This document shows positions 53,639-62,329 of a stretch of 64,000 bases of DNA, piece after piece (the stretch's first letter is position 1; each line of letters opens with the position of its first letter). Both the position numbers and the translations under genes were made by a program. This DNA is from an uncultured Aquimarina sp. (GTDB taxonomy: Bacteria > Bacteroidota > Bacteroidia > Flavobacteriales > Flavobacteriaceae), in the NCBI GenBank assembly GCA_947498815.1, contig CANMLU010000011.1:62001-126000 (forward strand). Reading direction: 5' to 3'. The notes beneath the pieces are model-generated. The model had not been told where the DNA came from. It searched no databases and saw only the letters and a program-made list of their open reading frames with translations.

Positions 53639-54898
53639 ATGAGAGATTTATTTGATAAAATTTATAAAGACAAAGGACCATTAGGGAAATGGGCAGATCA
53701 AGCAGAAGGATATTTTGTTTTTCCCAAACTTGAAGGTCCTATATCAAATAGAATGAAGTTTCAGGGGCGTGAAGTAATCACTTGGAGTATCAATGATTAT
53801 TTGGGGCTTGCTGATAAGGAAGAAGTTCGTAAAGTAGATGCCGAGGCTGCCGCTGCTTATGGTTCGGCTTATCCAATGGGAGCTAGAATGATGAGTGGAC
53901 ACACCGATCTTCATGAACAATTACAAAATGAACTTGCAGAATTCGTAGACAAAGAAGCTGCATATTTATTAAATTTTGGATACCAGGGAATGGTTTCTAC
54001 CATTGATGCATTGGTTGGCAAAGATGATATTATTGTTTATGATGTAGATGCGCATGCATGTATAATTGATGGTGTTAGATTACACCAGGGAAAAAGATAT
54101 ACGTATCGTCATAATGATATCGAGAGCATCGACAAAAACCTAATGCGAGCTACCAAAATGGCCGAAAAAACTGGTGGAGGAATCTTGTTGATCTCTGAAG
54201 GTGTTTTTGGAATGCGTGGTGAGCAAGGTAGGTTAAAGGAAATTGTGGCGCTCAAAGAAAAATATAATTTTAGATTATTTGTTGATGATGCACATGGTTT
54301 TGGTACTTTGGGTGAAACAGGAGCTGGAACAGGCGAGGAGCAGGGGATACAAGATCAAATAGATGTGTATTTTGCTACGTTTGCAAAATCTATGGCCAGT
54401 ACAGGTGCATTTATCGCTGCAGATCAAGAGATTATCGATTACTTAAAATATAATTTACGTTCTCAAATGTTTGCCAAATCGCTTCAGATGCAACTTGTAG
54501 TAGGAGCATTGAAAAGGTTGGATATGCTTAGAACCATGCCAGAGCTAAAGGCTAAGTTATGGGAGAATGTAAATGCATTACAAAATGGATTACGAGATAG
54601 AGGTTTTGATCTGGGAACTACACAAAGTTGTGTAACCCCTGTATATCTTAAAGGTAGTATTCCTGAAGCTATGGCTTTGGTGAAAGATCTTAGAGAAAAC
54701 CACGGTATATTCTGTTCAATAGTAGTGTACCCAGTAATACCAAAAGGATTAATCTTATTAAGATTGATTCCTACCGCTTCTCATACGATGGAAGATATTG
54801 AAGAAACACTGGTTGCATTTTCTGCGATACGAGAGCGTTTAGAAAATGGAACGTACAAGCGAATGTCTGCTGCAGTTGCTGCTGCAATGGGCGAGTAG
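53639..54898 (+). CDS. Alpha-oxoamine synthase: serine palmitoyltransferase / cysteate acyltransferase type
   Basis: The 419-residue PLP enzyme condenses an amino acid with an acyl thioester. PLP lysine is Lys250 in FATFAKSMAS; the PLP-stacking His139 is in DVDAHACIIDG; VDDAHGFG (216-220) and GVFGMRG are family signatures. Within Bacteroidota such enzymes begin either ceramide (from serine) or capnine-type sulfonolipid (from cysteate) synthesis, and sequence alone does not decide. The nearby cysteine-synthase-family gene hints at cysteate. A -7-like TATTTTCG (53603) precedes it and a terminator follows. Confidence 0.88.
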   Translation: MRDLFDKIYKDKGPLGKWADQAEGYFVFPKLEGPISNRMKFQGREVITWSINDYLGLADKEEVRKVDAEAAAAYGSAYPMGARMMSGHTDLHEQLQNELAEFVDKEAAYLLNFGYQGMVSTIDALVGKDDIIVYDVDAHACIIDGVRLHQGKRYTYRHNDIESIDKNLMRATKMAEKTGGGILLISEGVFGMRGEQGRLKEIVALKEKYNFRLFVDDAHGFGTLGETGAGTGEEQGIQDQIDVYFATFAKSMASTGAFIAADQEIIDYLKYNLRSQMFAKSLQMQLVVGALKRLDMLRTMPELKAKLWENVNALQNGLRDRGFDLGTTQSCVTPVYLKGSIPEAMALVKDLRENHGIFCSIVVYPVIPKGLILLRLIPTASHTMEDIEETLVAFSAIRERLENGTYKRMSAAVAAAMGE

Positions 54899-54924
54899 TT
54901 TATGATTATACTATAAATAGAAAT

Positions 54925-54953
54925 AAAAAAACCGCTTATTAAGCGGTTTTTTT
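54925..54953. terminator. Bidirectional terminator
   Basis: AAAAAACCGCTT pairs with AAGCGGTTTTTT around a short AT loop. It sits between the alpha-oxoamine synthase and the convergent acyltransferase-like gene. Confidence 0.85.
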
Positions 54954-54955
54954 AT

Positions 54956-56074
54956 TTAAATATCTTTCCTGAACGTTCTTCGCATTTTGTGCTGTTCATG
55001 TTCATAGCCATTCCAAAGGGCCTGTATCGCTTTATTCTCTTCTAATTCAGGGTTAGTTTCAACCATTTCAATTCCGTTTCGTAAAAAAGCTTCATTCATT
55101 TCCTTAAAGATAAGTGCTGTAATACCCTTATTTTGATATTGAGGATCAACACCAATAAGATAAAAAGCAGCAGTATCATTTCTGCGCTGTGCTTTTAGGA
55201 TATGCAAAAACCGTAGCGGATATATTTTTCCATTCATTCTCTTTAAAGCTTTTGAAAATGAAGGCATCACTATTGAAAAAGCAATAAGTTTACCTGTTTT
55301 ATCCGCGATACAAGTAATGTATTCTGGGTTAAGGTAGGGCAAATACTTTTTCTTGTACATATCCACCTGATATTGTTGTATGGGTACAAACGTTTGTAAA
55401 CTACTATACGTTTTGTTTAGTAATTCAAACATATCATCGGCATATTTAAGAATTTCTTTACTTTTTTTGAATTTAAGCAATTGAAGTTCATATCGCTCGC
55501 TGATAACCTTAGCAAATTTTACTACTTTTTCTTTTGTTTGCTTTGGGATCTTTATTTTATATTCTACCCAAGTAGCAGCAGGTTCAAAATTTAATTGTTC
55601 CAAATGCTTTGAGTAGTAAGGGTAATTATACCAGGTGATCATGGTGTTTAATTCCTCAAACCCCTTGATTAAAATACCTGCCTTATCCATATTCGAAAAA
55701 CCAACAGGACCCTCCATATATTCCAATGAATGTGTGGTGCCATATTCTGCTACTTTTTGCAATAGTGCTTTGGTAACTTCTATGTCATCAATAACATCAA
55801 ACCATCCAAAACGAACTTTGGGTTTTTTTTGTTCTTTTACTTCAATCCAGTTAATGATAGCAGCTATTCGGCCAACTATAGTGTCACCTTTGTATGCAAG
55901 AAAGTACTTTGCATCCGCATTTTTAAAAACAGGATTCTTTTTGGGATTCATTACATCACGTTCTTCTTTTATGATAGAAGGAACGTAATAGGGGGAGTCT
56001 TTATATAAATCAAAAGGAAACTTAACGAATGTAGTTAAATCTCCTTTTGAAGTAATTTCTTTAATCGTAATCAT
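54956..56074 (-). CDS. GNAT-like acyltransferase, conserved beside sphingoid-base synthase genes
   Basis: The 372-residue protein starts with the phrase FVKFPFDLYKDSPYYVPSI and has two GNAT-like halves: an N-terminal one (KYFLAYKGDTIVGRIAAI) and a C-terminal one with the acyl-CoA loop region YLIGVDPQYQNKGITALIF. From memory, proteins of this type are often found near serine-palmitoyltransferase homologues in Bacteroidota; if so, N-acylation of the sphingoid or sulfonolipid base is a reasonable guess but unproven. It converges on the alpha-oxoamine synthase gene and shares its terminator. Confidence 0.75.
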   Translation of the reverse strand: MITIKEITSKGDLTTFVKFPFDLYKDSPYYVPSIIKEERDVMNPKKNPVFKNADAKYFLAYKGDTIVGRIAAIINWIEVKEQKKPKVRFGWFDVIDDIEVTKALLQKVAEYGTTHSLEYMEGPVGFSNMDKAGILIKGFEELNTMITWYNYPYYSKHLEQLNFEPAATWVEYKIKIPKQTKEKVVKFAKVISERYELQLLKFKKSKEILKYADDMFELLNKTYSSLQTFVPIQQYQVDMYKKKYLPYLNPEYITCIADKTGKLIAFSIVMPSFSKALKRMNGKIYPLRFLHILKAQRRNDTAAFYLIGVDPQYQNKGITALIFKEMNEAFLRNGIEMVETNPELEENKAIQALWNGYEHEQHKMRRTFRKDI

Positions 56075-56182
56075 ATATCTTCTGTAATTCGCAACAAATA
56101 TATAACCCTTTTATTAAAAATAGTTAATGCTTTTAAATCATTTTATGGTTATGCTAAATGAAATCGGATTCTAATACTTTGA

Positions 56183-57856
56183 TTACTCATCAAAATCCTC
56201 GAGTTCTTTATCAATATCTTCCTCTATTTTATTGTCTTTTTCTTCATTTTTCTTGCGCTTCTGTTCCTCTTTCTTACGTTTTTTCTCATCTTTTAAACGT
56301 TTCTTTTCTTCTTTCTTTCTGCGCTTTTCTTCCTCCTTTTTCGCTTTGGCTTGATCTTGCTGATATTTGTCATATTCGGCATCGATATCTTCTTCTTGCT
56401 GCTTTTCCTCTTTCTTCTCTTCTTGTTTTTCTTCTACTTTCTTTTCTTTTTCTTCTTCCTGATTAAGTTCTCTTTCAAGTTTTTCAAGCTCCTGAAGTTC
56501 TTTATCAATTTCATCAAGTTCATTATCGACACCTTGCTCTTGTTCCATTTTATCTAACTCGGCATCAATATCATTGATCATTTTTTGTTTTTCTTTTTCG
56601 GCTTTAAGTTCTGCTTTTTCGGCAGCTCTAGCTTCTTTAGCCTCACGTTTTAGCCTTCTAGCTTCTTCTTTTTTGAATTTTTTACCTTCTTTTTTATCTA
56701 CTTTTTCTTGCTCAATTCGCTCACGTTCTAATCGTTCTTCGGTACGTCTTTCATCAAGATCTTGTTCCATTTCCTCTCTAAAACCATCATCTTCGAAATC
56801 ATTAATAAACGGGGTTTTTTCAAGCTTAAGGCTATCGTTCTCAACCCCTTCGAAATCTTCGCCTTCAAGATCTTCACCATCAAGATCTTCACCTTCCTCG
56901 TCTTCTTCCTCTTCACCTTCTTTGATACCGCCCTCTAATCCTGGCTGTTCAATGATTTCATCTTTTGTGTGCCAATCAAACCTGTATGAAGCTCCAAAGC
57001 TGCATGTAAATATTGATGGAGTGTCTTTAAAATTAAAAGCTAGGTTCGCATCAAACTGCAAATCTTGATCAAATAAATAGGCACCACCAATTCTCATTAT
57101 GTTATCACTATAAAAATCACTTTTCTGCACTTCAAATTCAGCAAAACCTGCCCATTTGTCGTTTACTGTATGTGTTGCGGTCATTATTAAACCAATTGCG
57201 GGATTGTCTGTAGTCACCTTATCCACAATGATATTGGTTACAAAAGCCCAATCTCCTCCATAACTTGTAGTCCAATTGTTTTGAGTAGCGACAACGAACT
57301 TGGGGCTTATTGATGCGTCGGTAGGAAATGTAAAAGGATTGTTTGAAGCAACAAAATTAGCACCTGCGTATGCCGAAACTGCCGGAATCAATGTTTTCCA
57401 TTTAAATCTGTAGTGTTCCTTCGCACTTTTAAGACTGGCATAATCTGTAGAATCTTTTTCTTTTGGTTTTTTATAAGGGTCGTAGATTAAATATTTCGCT
57501 CCAAGCGTATTAACTTCAAAATTGCTTCTATTTATTTTTTCTTCATTGGCACCGATAGTACGTTTTACCCCATCTGCTCTAAATGTACCATTCAATCTTA
57601 TTTCAAGTTGTTCGATAAGCAACCCATATCTTACCGTATAATCTAATTTAAAAACATTGGTTTTGGTATCTAAAATCTTGTGTTTCTCTTTTCCAAAACC
57701 CATACCGCCTTCAAGTTGCAGAACATTATTACCAACAGAAAAAGCACCTTGAGAGGTACCAGGCCTGTTTGAATTGATCTTTTCGGTATACTGTGCTGTA
57801 ACTGTTAATCCGGATAAAAAGAGGATTACAGAAAACAGAATAGATTTAGGGCTCAT
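56183..57856 (-). CDS. Outer membrane transporter-like barrel with long charged helical tail
   Basis: The start is ATG 57856 (MSPKSILFSVILFLSGLTVTAQ is a signal peptide); longer starts up to 58000 are unlikely. Residues 25-330 look like the phenol-degradation/transporter-type barrel (INSNRPGTSQGAFSVGNNVLQ). After about residue 340 comes an acidic block with repeated EGED, then about 170 residues rich in E, K and R. The composition is that of a long stable single alpha-helix or coiled coil, and it ends in acid residues. A barrel with such a tail is odd; a periplasmic spacer or partner-binding rod is possible. Confidence 0.75.
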   Translation of the reverse strand: MSPKSILFSVILFLSGLTVTAQYTEKINSNRPGTSQGAFSVGNNVLQLEGGMGFGKEKHKILDTKTNVFKLDYTVRYGLLIEQLEIRLNGTFRADGVKRTIGANEEKINRSNFEVNTLGAKYLIYDPYKKPKEKDSTDYASLKSAKEHYRFKWKTLIPAVSAYAGANFVASNNPFTFPTDASISPKFVVATQNNWTTSYGGDWAFVTNIIVDKVTTDNPAIGLIMTATHTVNDKWAGFAEFEVQKSDFYSDNIMRIGGAYLFDQDLQFDANLAFNFKDTPSIFTCSFGASYRFDWHTKDEIIEQPGLEGGIKEGEEEEDEEGEDLDGEDLEGEDFEGVENDSLKLEKTPFINDFEDDGFREEMEQDLDERRTEERLERERIEQEKVDKKEGKKFKKEEARRLKREAKEARAAEKAELKAEKEKQKMINDIDAELDKMEQEQGVDNELDEIDKELQELEKLERELNQEEEKEKKVEEKQEEKKEEKQQEEDIDAEYDKYQQDQAKAKKEEEKRRKKEEKKRLKDEKKRKKEEQKRKKNEEKDNKIEEDIDKELEDFDE

Positions 57857-57956
57857 ATTCAATAGATTTGGTTCAAATATAGCAGATTTTATCATTTTTT
57901 TAGGACTGTCTGGATGTAATTGTATAGAGAGTTCGCTATTTTTGAAAAAAAATGAT

Positions 57957-58226
57957 ATGCAAGAAGCTTCATTGCAAGGAGTGTTAAAGGTAATTCTCAT
58001 TATATTACTAATATATTATGGGCTAAAGGTATTAACGCGTTTATTTGGTCCTCTATTGTTTAAATATGTAACAAAGAAAGCAGGAGAAAAATTTCAGCAA
58101 CGGTTTAATCAGTACCAAAATTCGAATCAGCAATCAGAAGGCGAAGTTACTATTGATAAAAAGCCAAAGCAAAATTCTTCTAATAAAGATGTAGGAGAAT
58201 ATATCGATTATGAAGAGATCGATTGA
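57957..58226 (+). CDS. DUF4834 family small membrane protein
   Basis: The start is ATG 57957 (MQEASLQGVLKVILIILLIYYGLKVLTRL), giving 89 residues: one membrane helix, then the conserved FGPLLFKYVTKKAGEKF and a polar tail ending GEYIDYEEID. The DUF4834 label comes from this pattern. The upstream 180 bases of open frame (from 57774) have no start context. It is divergent from the barrel gene and 251 bases upstream of YfhO; the intervening DNA shows nothing. Confidence 0.8.
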   Translation: MQEASLQGVLKVILIILLIYYGLKVLTRLFGPLLFKYVTKKAGEKFQQRFNQYQNSNQQSEGEVTIDKKPKQNSSNKDVGEYIDYEEID

Positions 58227-58477
58227 CTTTTCTTATCCACGGGTAAATTATTCGACTATAGAAATTCAAAAAAATAATTCTAAAGAAAGTTTGCGGTCGA
58301 CAATAAACAAAATAATACTAGTTTTTACTAAAATATTTTAACTGCCAACTCTAAGCTGCGAACTAGATTTTGTTGCAGTAGTAATTTACAAGATTTAAAA
58401 ATATGTCTTCATTATTATAATATAAGTTACTTATATTTTTTTAATTTGCCGCTTCATTTAGTAAACTTGCACACATC

Positions 58478-60919
58478 ATGTCTTTAATCAAAAGATTATT
58501 ACCTCACATAATAGTTATTATAGGTTTCATATTTGCATCATTGGCCTATTTTAATCCTGTCCTTAGTGGAAAAATGCTGTATCAGAATGATATAAAGCTC
58601 TATGAAGGAATGACCAAGCAACAACAAGATTTCAGAAAAGAAACAGGAGAAGAGACCTATTGGAATAATGCTGCGTATGGAGGTATGCCCACCTATCAGT
58701 TGGGAGCAAGGTTTCCACATGATTATATGGATAAATTGGATCGATTGATTCGTTTTTTACCGAGACCTGCGGATTACCTTTTTCTTTATCTTTTGAGTTT
58801 CTACGTATTAATGCTTGTAATGCGAGTCCCTTGGAAGATTGGAGTTTTGGGAGCCCTAGCTTTTGGATTCTCGGCATACTTAATTATCATTATAGGGGTT
58901 GGGCACAACTCCAAGGCTCATGCCATAGCATATTTTCCTTTGGTGCTATCCGGTATTTTGCTGGTTTTTCAGAAGCGATATCTCTGGGGTACGATTCTTA
59001 CAGCAGTGGCGATGGGGTTAGAAATACAGGCGAACCACTATCAAATGACCTATTATTTGGGTTTATTGGTTCTTGTGCTTGGAGTTGCATACTTGATAGA
59101 TGCTGTGAAAAAGAAAGAACTTCCGCATTTTTTTAAATCGGTGGGTTTAATGGTATTCGCTGTAGCAATGGGTTTAGCTACAAATGCAACAACATTACTG
59201 TCTACATCCGAATACGTTGATACCAGCATCAGGGGTAAAAACTTTTTGGCAGAAACAACAGCCACTTCTTCCGAAAAAAACGGATTGGATTACGATTATA
59301 TTACTGAATATAGTTATGGTAAATTAGAATCTCTAAATCTGTTTGTTCCAAAATTGATGGGGTTAGGAAGGGCCTCGGATTTAGGTAATGATTCTGCTTT
59401 TTATCAAAAGATGTTAGACTTAGGTCAACCCAGAGAACAGGCAAATTATTATGCAAACGTTACAGGTTTATATTGGGGAGATCAACCTTTTGTTGAAGCA
59501 CCTCCGTATCTTGGTATTACGGTTGTTTTTCTTGCCCTATTAGGATTATTGTTAGTCAATGGCAGGTTACGCTGGTGGCTACTGGCTGGTATGATAATAT
59601 CACTAGCACTAAGTTGGGGTAAGAATTTGGACTTTTTGACTAGATTTTTTGTAGACTATTTTCCTTTATATAATAAATTTAGAGCCGTATCTAGTATACA
59701 GGTTATTCTGGAATTACTGATTCCGATAGCTGCAGTTTTTGGTTTGCTTCGGTTCTTTAATGATAAAATACCACTGGCAGAGCGACTAAAGAAGTTTTAC
59801 ATCGCCCTTGGAGTATTTGGAGGCCTGTGTTTGATTTTCTGGTTGTTTGGAGGAAGCTTGTTTAGTTTTAAATCGCCATCAGAAGTTCAATTAGCCATCG
59901 AGCAACCTTTAATATTCGATGCAATTAAAGAAGATCGTATCACTATTATGAAAAGTGATAGTTTACGTTCTTTGATTTATGTTCTTTTGGTAGGAGGGGT
60001 ACTTTGGTTTACTTTAAAGAAAAAACTATCAGAAAACATAGCATTAGTTTGTATTGGAGTTCTTATTGTTGTCGATTTGGTTTCGGTAGACCGTAGAAGT
60101 GTAAACGAAGATGGATTTATCTCTAAACGTAAATATCAAACCTTCTTTCAAGCTACAGAGGTGGATAAGGCGATTATGCTAGACGAGTCGTATTACAGAG
60201 TCTTGGATCAAGCTAGAGGATTTAATAATTCGCATACCAACTACTTTTTTAATTCTGTTGGAGGGTATACTGCGGTTCGCCCAAGAAAAATGGAAGATGT
60301 GTATTTCGGTCATATAGCAAAAGGTAACTTGCAGGTTGTCAATATGCTTAATGTAAAATACGTAATACGGCAAGGTGAAGATCGAAAATTGGAGATTCAA
60401 CAAAACCCGTCGACTAATGGTGCAGCCTGGTTTGTCGAAGAGTTAAAATTTGTTGACGATCATAAAGCAGAATTTGATGCCCTAGGCAAGATAGATACCA
60501 AGAAAACTGTAGTGATCAGAAAAGATTATCAAGAAGAGTTACAAAATTTTAAACCAACCAGAGATAGTATTTCTACAGTATCAATTTCTAAAACGACTCC
60601 GGATCATTTGGCCTATAATGTGTATGCGGCGAACCCTGGTTTCCTTGTTTTTTCTGAAACCTATTATAAAAATGGTTGGAATGCCTATATTGATGGAGTT
60701 CCAGAGACAATATATCCAGTAAATTATATGCTAAGAGGGTTGAAGGTGGCAGCCGGTAAGCATCAAATCGAATTTAAATTTGAACCTCAAGTTGTAAAAA
60801 CAGGAAGTGCAATTACGTTAAGTAGTTCTATTATTCTTATACTATTGATAGTTGGCGCACTAGTATTTCAGTATAAGAAAACTGGAGGATTATTTGCTCT
60901 AGCAGAAAACGATAAGTAG
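58478..60919 (+). CDS. YfhO family membrane protein
   Basis: The 813-residue protein has about a dozen membrane helices and a C-terminal beta-rich periplasmic domain (about 560-780). Features of the YfhO/GT-C-like family are seen: NDIKLYEGMTKQQQDF in the first loop with an Asp, an aromatic TYWNNAAYGGMPTYQ, and ETYYKNGWNAYIDG near the end. Members move sugars onto surface polymers such as teichoic acids in Firmicutes; the role in Bacteroidota is not set. The GT4 gene follows after 4 bases, so they form one operon. Confidence 0.9.
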   Translation: MSLIKRLLPHIIVIIGFIFASLAYFNPVLSGKMLYQNDIKLYEGMTKQQQDFRKETGEETYWNNAAYGGMPTYQLGARFPHDYMDKLDRLIRFLPRPADYLFLYLLSFYVLMLVMRVPWKIGVLGALAFGFSAYLIIIIGVGHNSKAHAIAYFPLVLSGILLVFQKRYLWGTILTAVAMGLEIQANHYQMTYYLGLLVLVLGVAYLIDAVKKKELPHFFKSVGLMVFAVAMGLATNATTLLSTSEYVDTSIRGKNFLAETTATSSEKNGLDYDYITEYSYGKLESLNLFVPKLMGLGRASDLGNDSAFYQKMLDLGQPREQANYYANVTGLYWGDQPFVEAPPYLGITVVFLALLGLLLVNGRLRWWLLAGMIISLALSWGKNLDFLTRFFVDYFPLYNKFRAVSSIQVILELLIPIAAVFGLLRFFNDKIPLAERLKKFYIALGVFGGLCLIFWLFGGSLFSFKSPSEVQLAIEQPLIFDAIKEDRITIMKSDSLRSLIYVLLVGGVLWFTLKKKLSENIALVCIGVLIVVDLVSVDRRSVNEDGFISKRKYQTFFQATEVDKAIMLDESYYRVLDQARGFNNSHTNYFFNSVGGYTAVRPRKMEDVYFGHIAKGNLQVVNMLNVKYVIRQGEDRKLEIQQNPSTNGAAWFVEELKFVDDHKAEFDALGKIDTKKTVVIRKDYQEELQNFKPTRDSISTVSISKTTPDHLAYNVYAANPGFLVFSETYYKNGWNAYIDGVPETIYPVNYMLRGLKVAAGKHQIEFKFEPQVVKTGSAITLSSSIILILLIVGALVFQYKKTGGLFALAENDK

Positions 60920-60923
60920 TATT

Positions 60924-62210
60924 TTGAAAACTCTCATTATTACATATTATTGGCCACCATCTGGTGGCCCTGGAGTACAGCGATGGCTTAAGTTTGTAAA
61001 ATATTTCAAGGATTTTGGCATCGAACCTGTAGTATTTGCACCAAAGAACCCTTCATATCCCTTGTTTGATGAATCATTATGTACCGAAGTACCAGAAGGA
61101 GTGACCATTGTGAAACATCCGATATTTGAACCCTACGGTTTTTCTAAGTTCTTTTCGAGAAAAGAAACCAAAACAATTAGTAAAGGGATTATTGCTGGTA
61201 AAGAAAAGCAATCTTTTATGCAGAAGTTATTGCTATATGTAAGAGGGAATTTTTTTATTCCTGATGCTCGAAAATTTTGGATAAAACCCTCTGTAAGATT
61301 TTTGAGAGCCTATATTGCGGAGCATAATATTGAGACTATAATTACTACAGGCCCACCTCATAGCCTACATTTGATAGGGAAGAGGCTGCGCCAAGACTTA
61401 CAAATAAAGTGGATAGCGGATTTTAGAGATCCATGGACGACCATTGGGTATCATGACAAACTAAAACTTACCAAACGATCGTTTCAAAAGCATAAATTAC
61501 TCGAAAAGCAGGTGTTACAAGCCGCGGACCATATTGTAGTTACCAGTTTTACAACAGAGAAGGAGTTTAAGCAAATCACCGATAAGCCGATAGCTGTGAT
61601 TACCAATGGGTATGATATAGAAATGACTTCTGAAGTACCACTAGATACTAAATTTACAATCTCTCATATAGGTTCATTGTTATCCGGACGTAACCCAGAA
61701 AATCTGTGGAAAGCCTTATTTGAATTAACTGAAGAGAATAAAGGTTTTGCAGAAATGTTTCAATTACAATTGGTTGGAGCCATAAGTGATGATGTATTGG
61801 ACTCGATAGAAGGTGTGGGGTTATCATCTTTTTTAAGTATAAAAGGATATGTTTCTCATGAAGAGGCCATATCACTTCAAAAAAGTTCACAGGTGTTGTT
61901 GTTGGTAGAGATTGATAGTGAGGAAACGAAATGTATTATTCCTGGGAAATTATTTGAATATATGGTTTCTGGACGTCCAATCTTTGCTCTTGGACCCAAA
62001 AATGCCGATATTTCAAAGTTGATTTCAGAAACTAACTCCGGTTATTTTTTTGAATATGAAGAATATGATAAGTTAAAGTCTCAATTAAAGCTCTATTTTA
62101 AACTTTTTCAAGAAGAGAAATTAATGTCTCAAGTTTCGGGAATTGAAAAGTATAGTAGGAGGGAATTGACCAAAAGAATGGCACAACTAATAAAAGAAGT
62201 GAGTATTTAA
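60924..62210 (+). CDS. Glycosyltransferase family 4
   Basis: The 428-residue GT-B fold enzyme begins MKTLIITYYWPPSGGPGVQRW, the loop typical of the family. The C-terminal domain has the nucleotide-binding pattern SHIGSLLSGRNPENL and the E-x7-E region near SEETKCIIPGKLFEYMVSGRP. The start is TTG at 60924, four bases after the YfhO stop, which implies translational coupling. It probably transfers a sugar in surface polysaccharide synthesis. Confidence 0.9.
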   Translation: MKTLIITYYWPPSGGPGVQRWLKFVKYFKDFGIEPVVFAPKNPSYPLFDESLCTEVPEGVTIVKHPIFEPYGFSKFFSRKETKTISKGIIAGKEKQSFMQKLLLYVRGNFFIPDARKFWIKPSVRFLRAYIAEHNIETIITTGPPHSLHLIGKRLRQDLQIKWIADFRDPWTTIGYHDKLKLTKRSFQKHKLLEKQVLQAADHIVVTSFTTEKEFKQITDKPIAVITNGYDIEMTSEVPLDTKFTISHIGSLLSGRNPENLWKALFELTEENKGFAEMFQLQLVGAISDDVLDSIEGVGLSSFLSIKGYVSHEEAISLQKSSQVLLLVEIDSEETKCIIPGKLFEYMVSGRPIFALGPKNADISKLISETNSGYFFEYEEYDKLKSQLKLYFKLFQEEKLMSQVSGIEKYSRRELTKRMAQLIKEVSI

Positions 62211-62238
62211 AAGATAAAAGGTAAGAACCTAGATATTT

Positions 62239-62304
62239 CTGTCTTCTCGAGCAAAGTCGAGAGATCTTTATCTATTTACACCTCGACTCCGCTCGGTGTG
62301 ACAG
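62239..62304. repeat. Dispersed hairpin repeat between GT4 and flippase genes
   Basis: The element is framed by CTGTC (62239) and GACAG (62300-62304) and contains two hairpins: TCTCGA/TCGAGA (62245-62262) and ACACC/GGTGT (62278-62299, loop CGACTCCGCTCG). It is more GC-rich than its surroundings, as expected for a repeat of flavobacterial genomes. Confidence 0.6.
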
Positions 62305-62329
62305 TAAAAAACAAAAAACAGACCTTAAC

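Noticed and set aside
56351-57068. Hydrophobic or Ser-rich plus-strand frames opposite the charged tail
   Set aside because: They are the complement of Glu/Lys codons (TTC/TTT and TCT), a known artefact.
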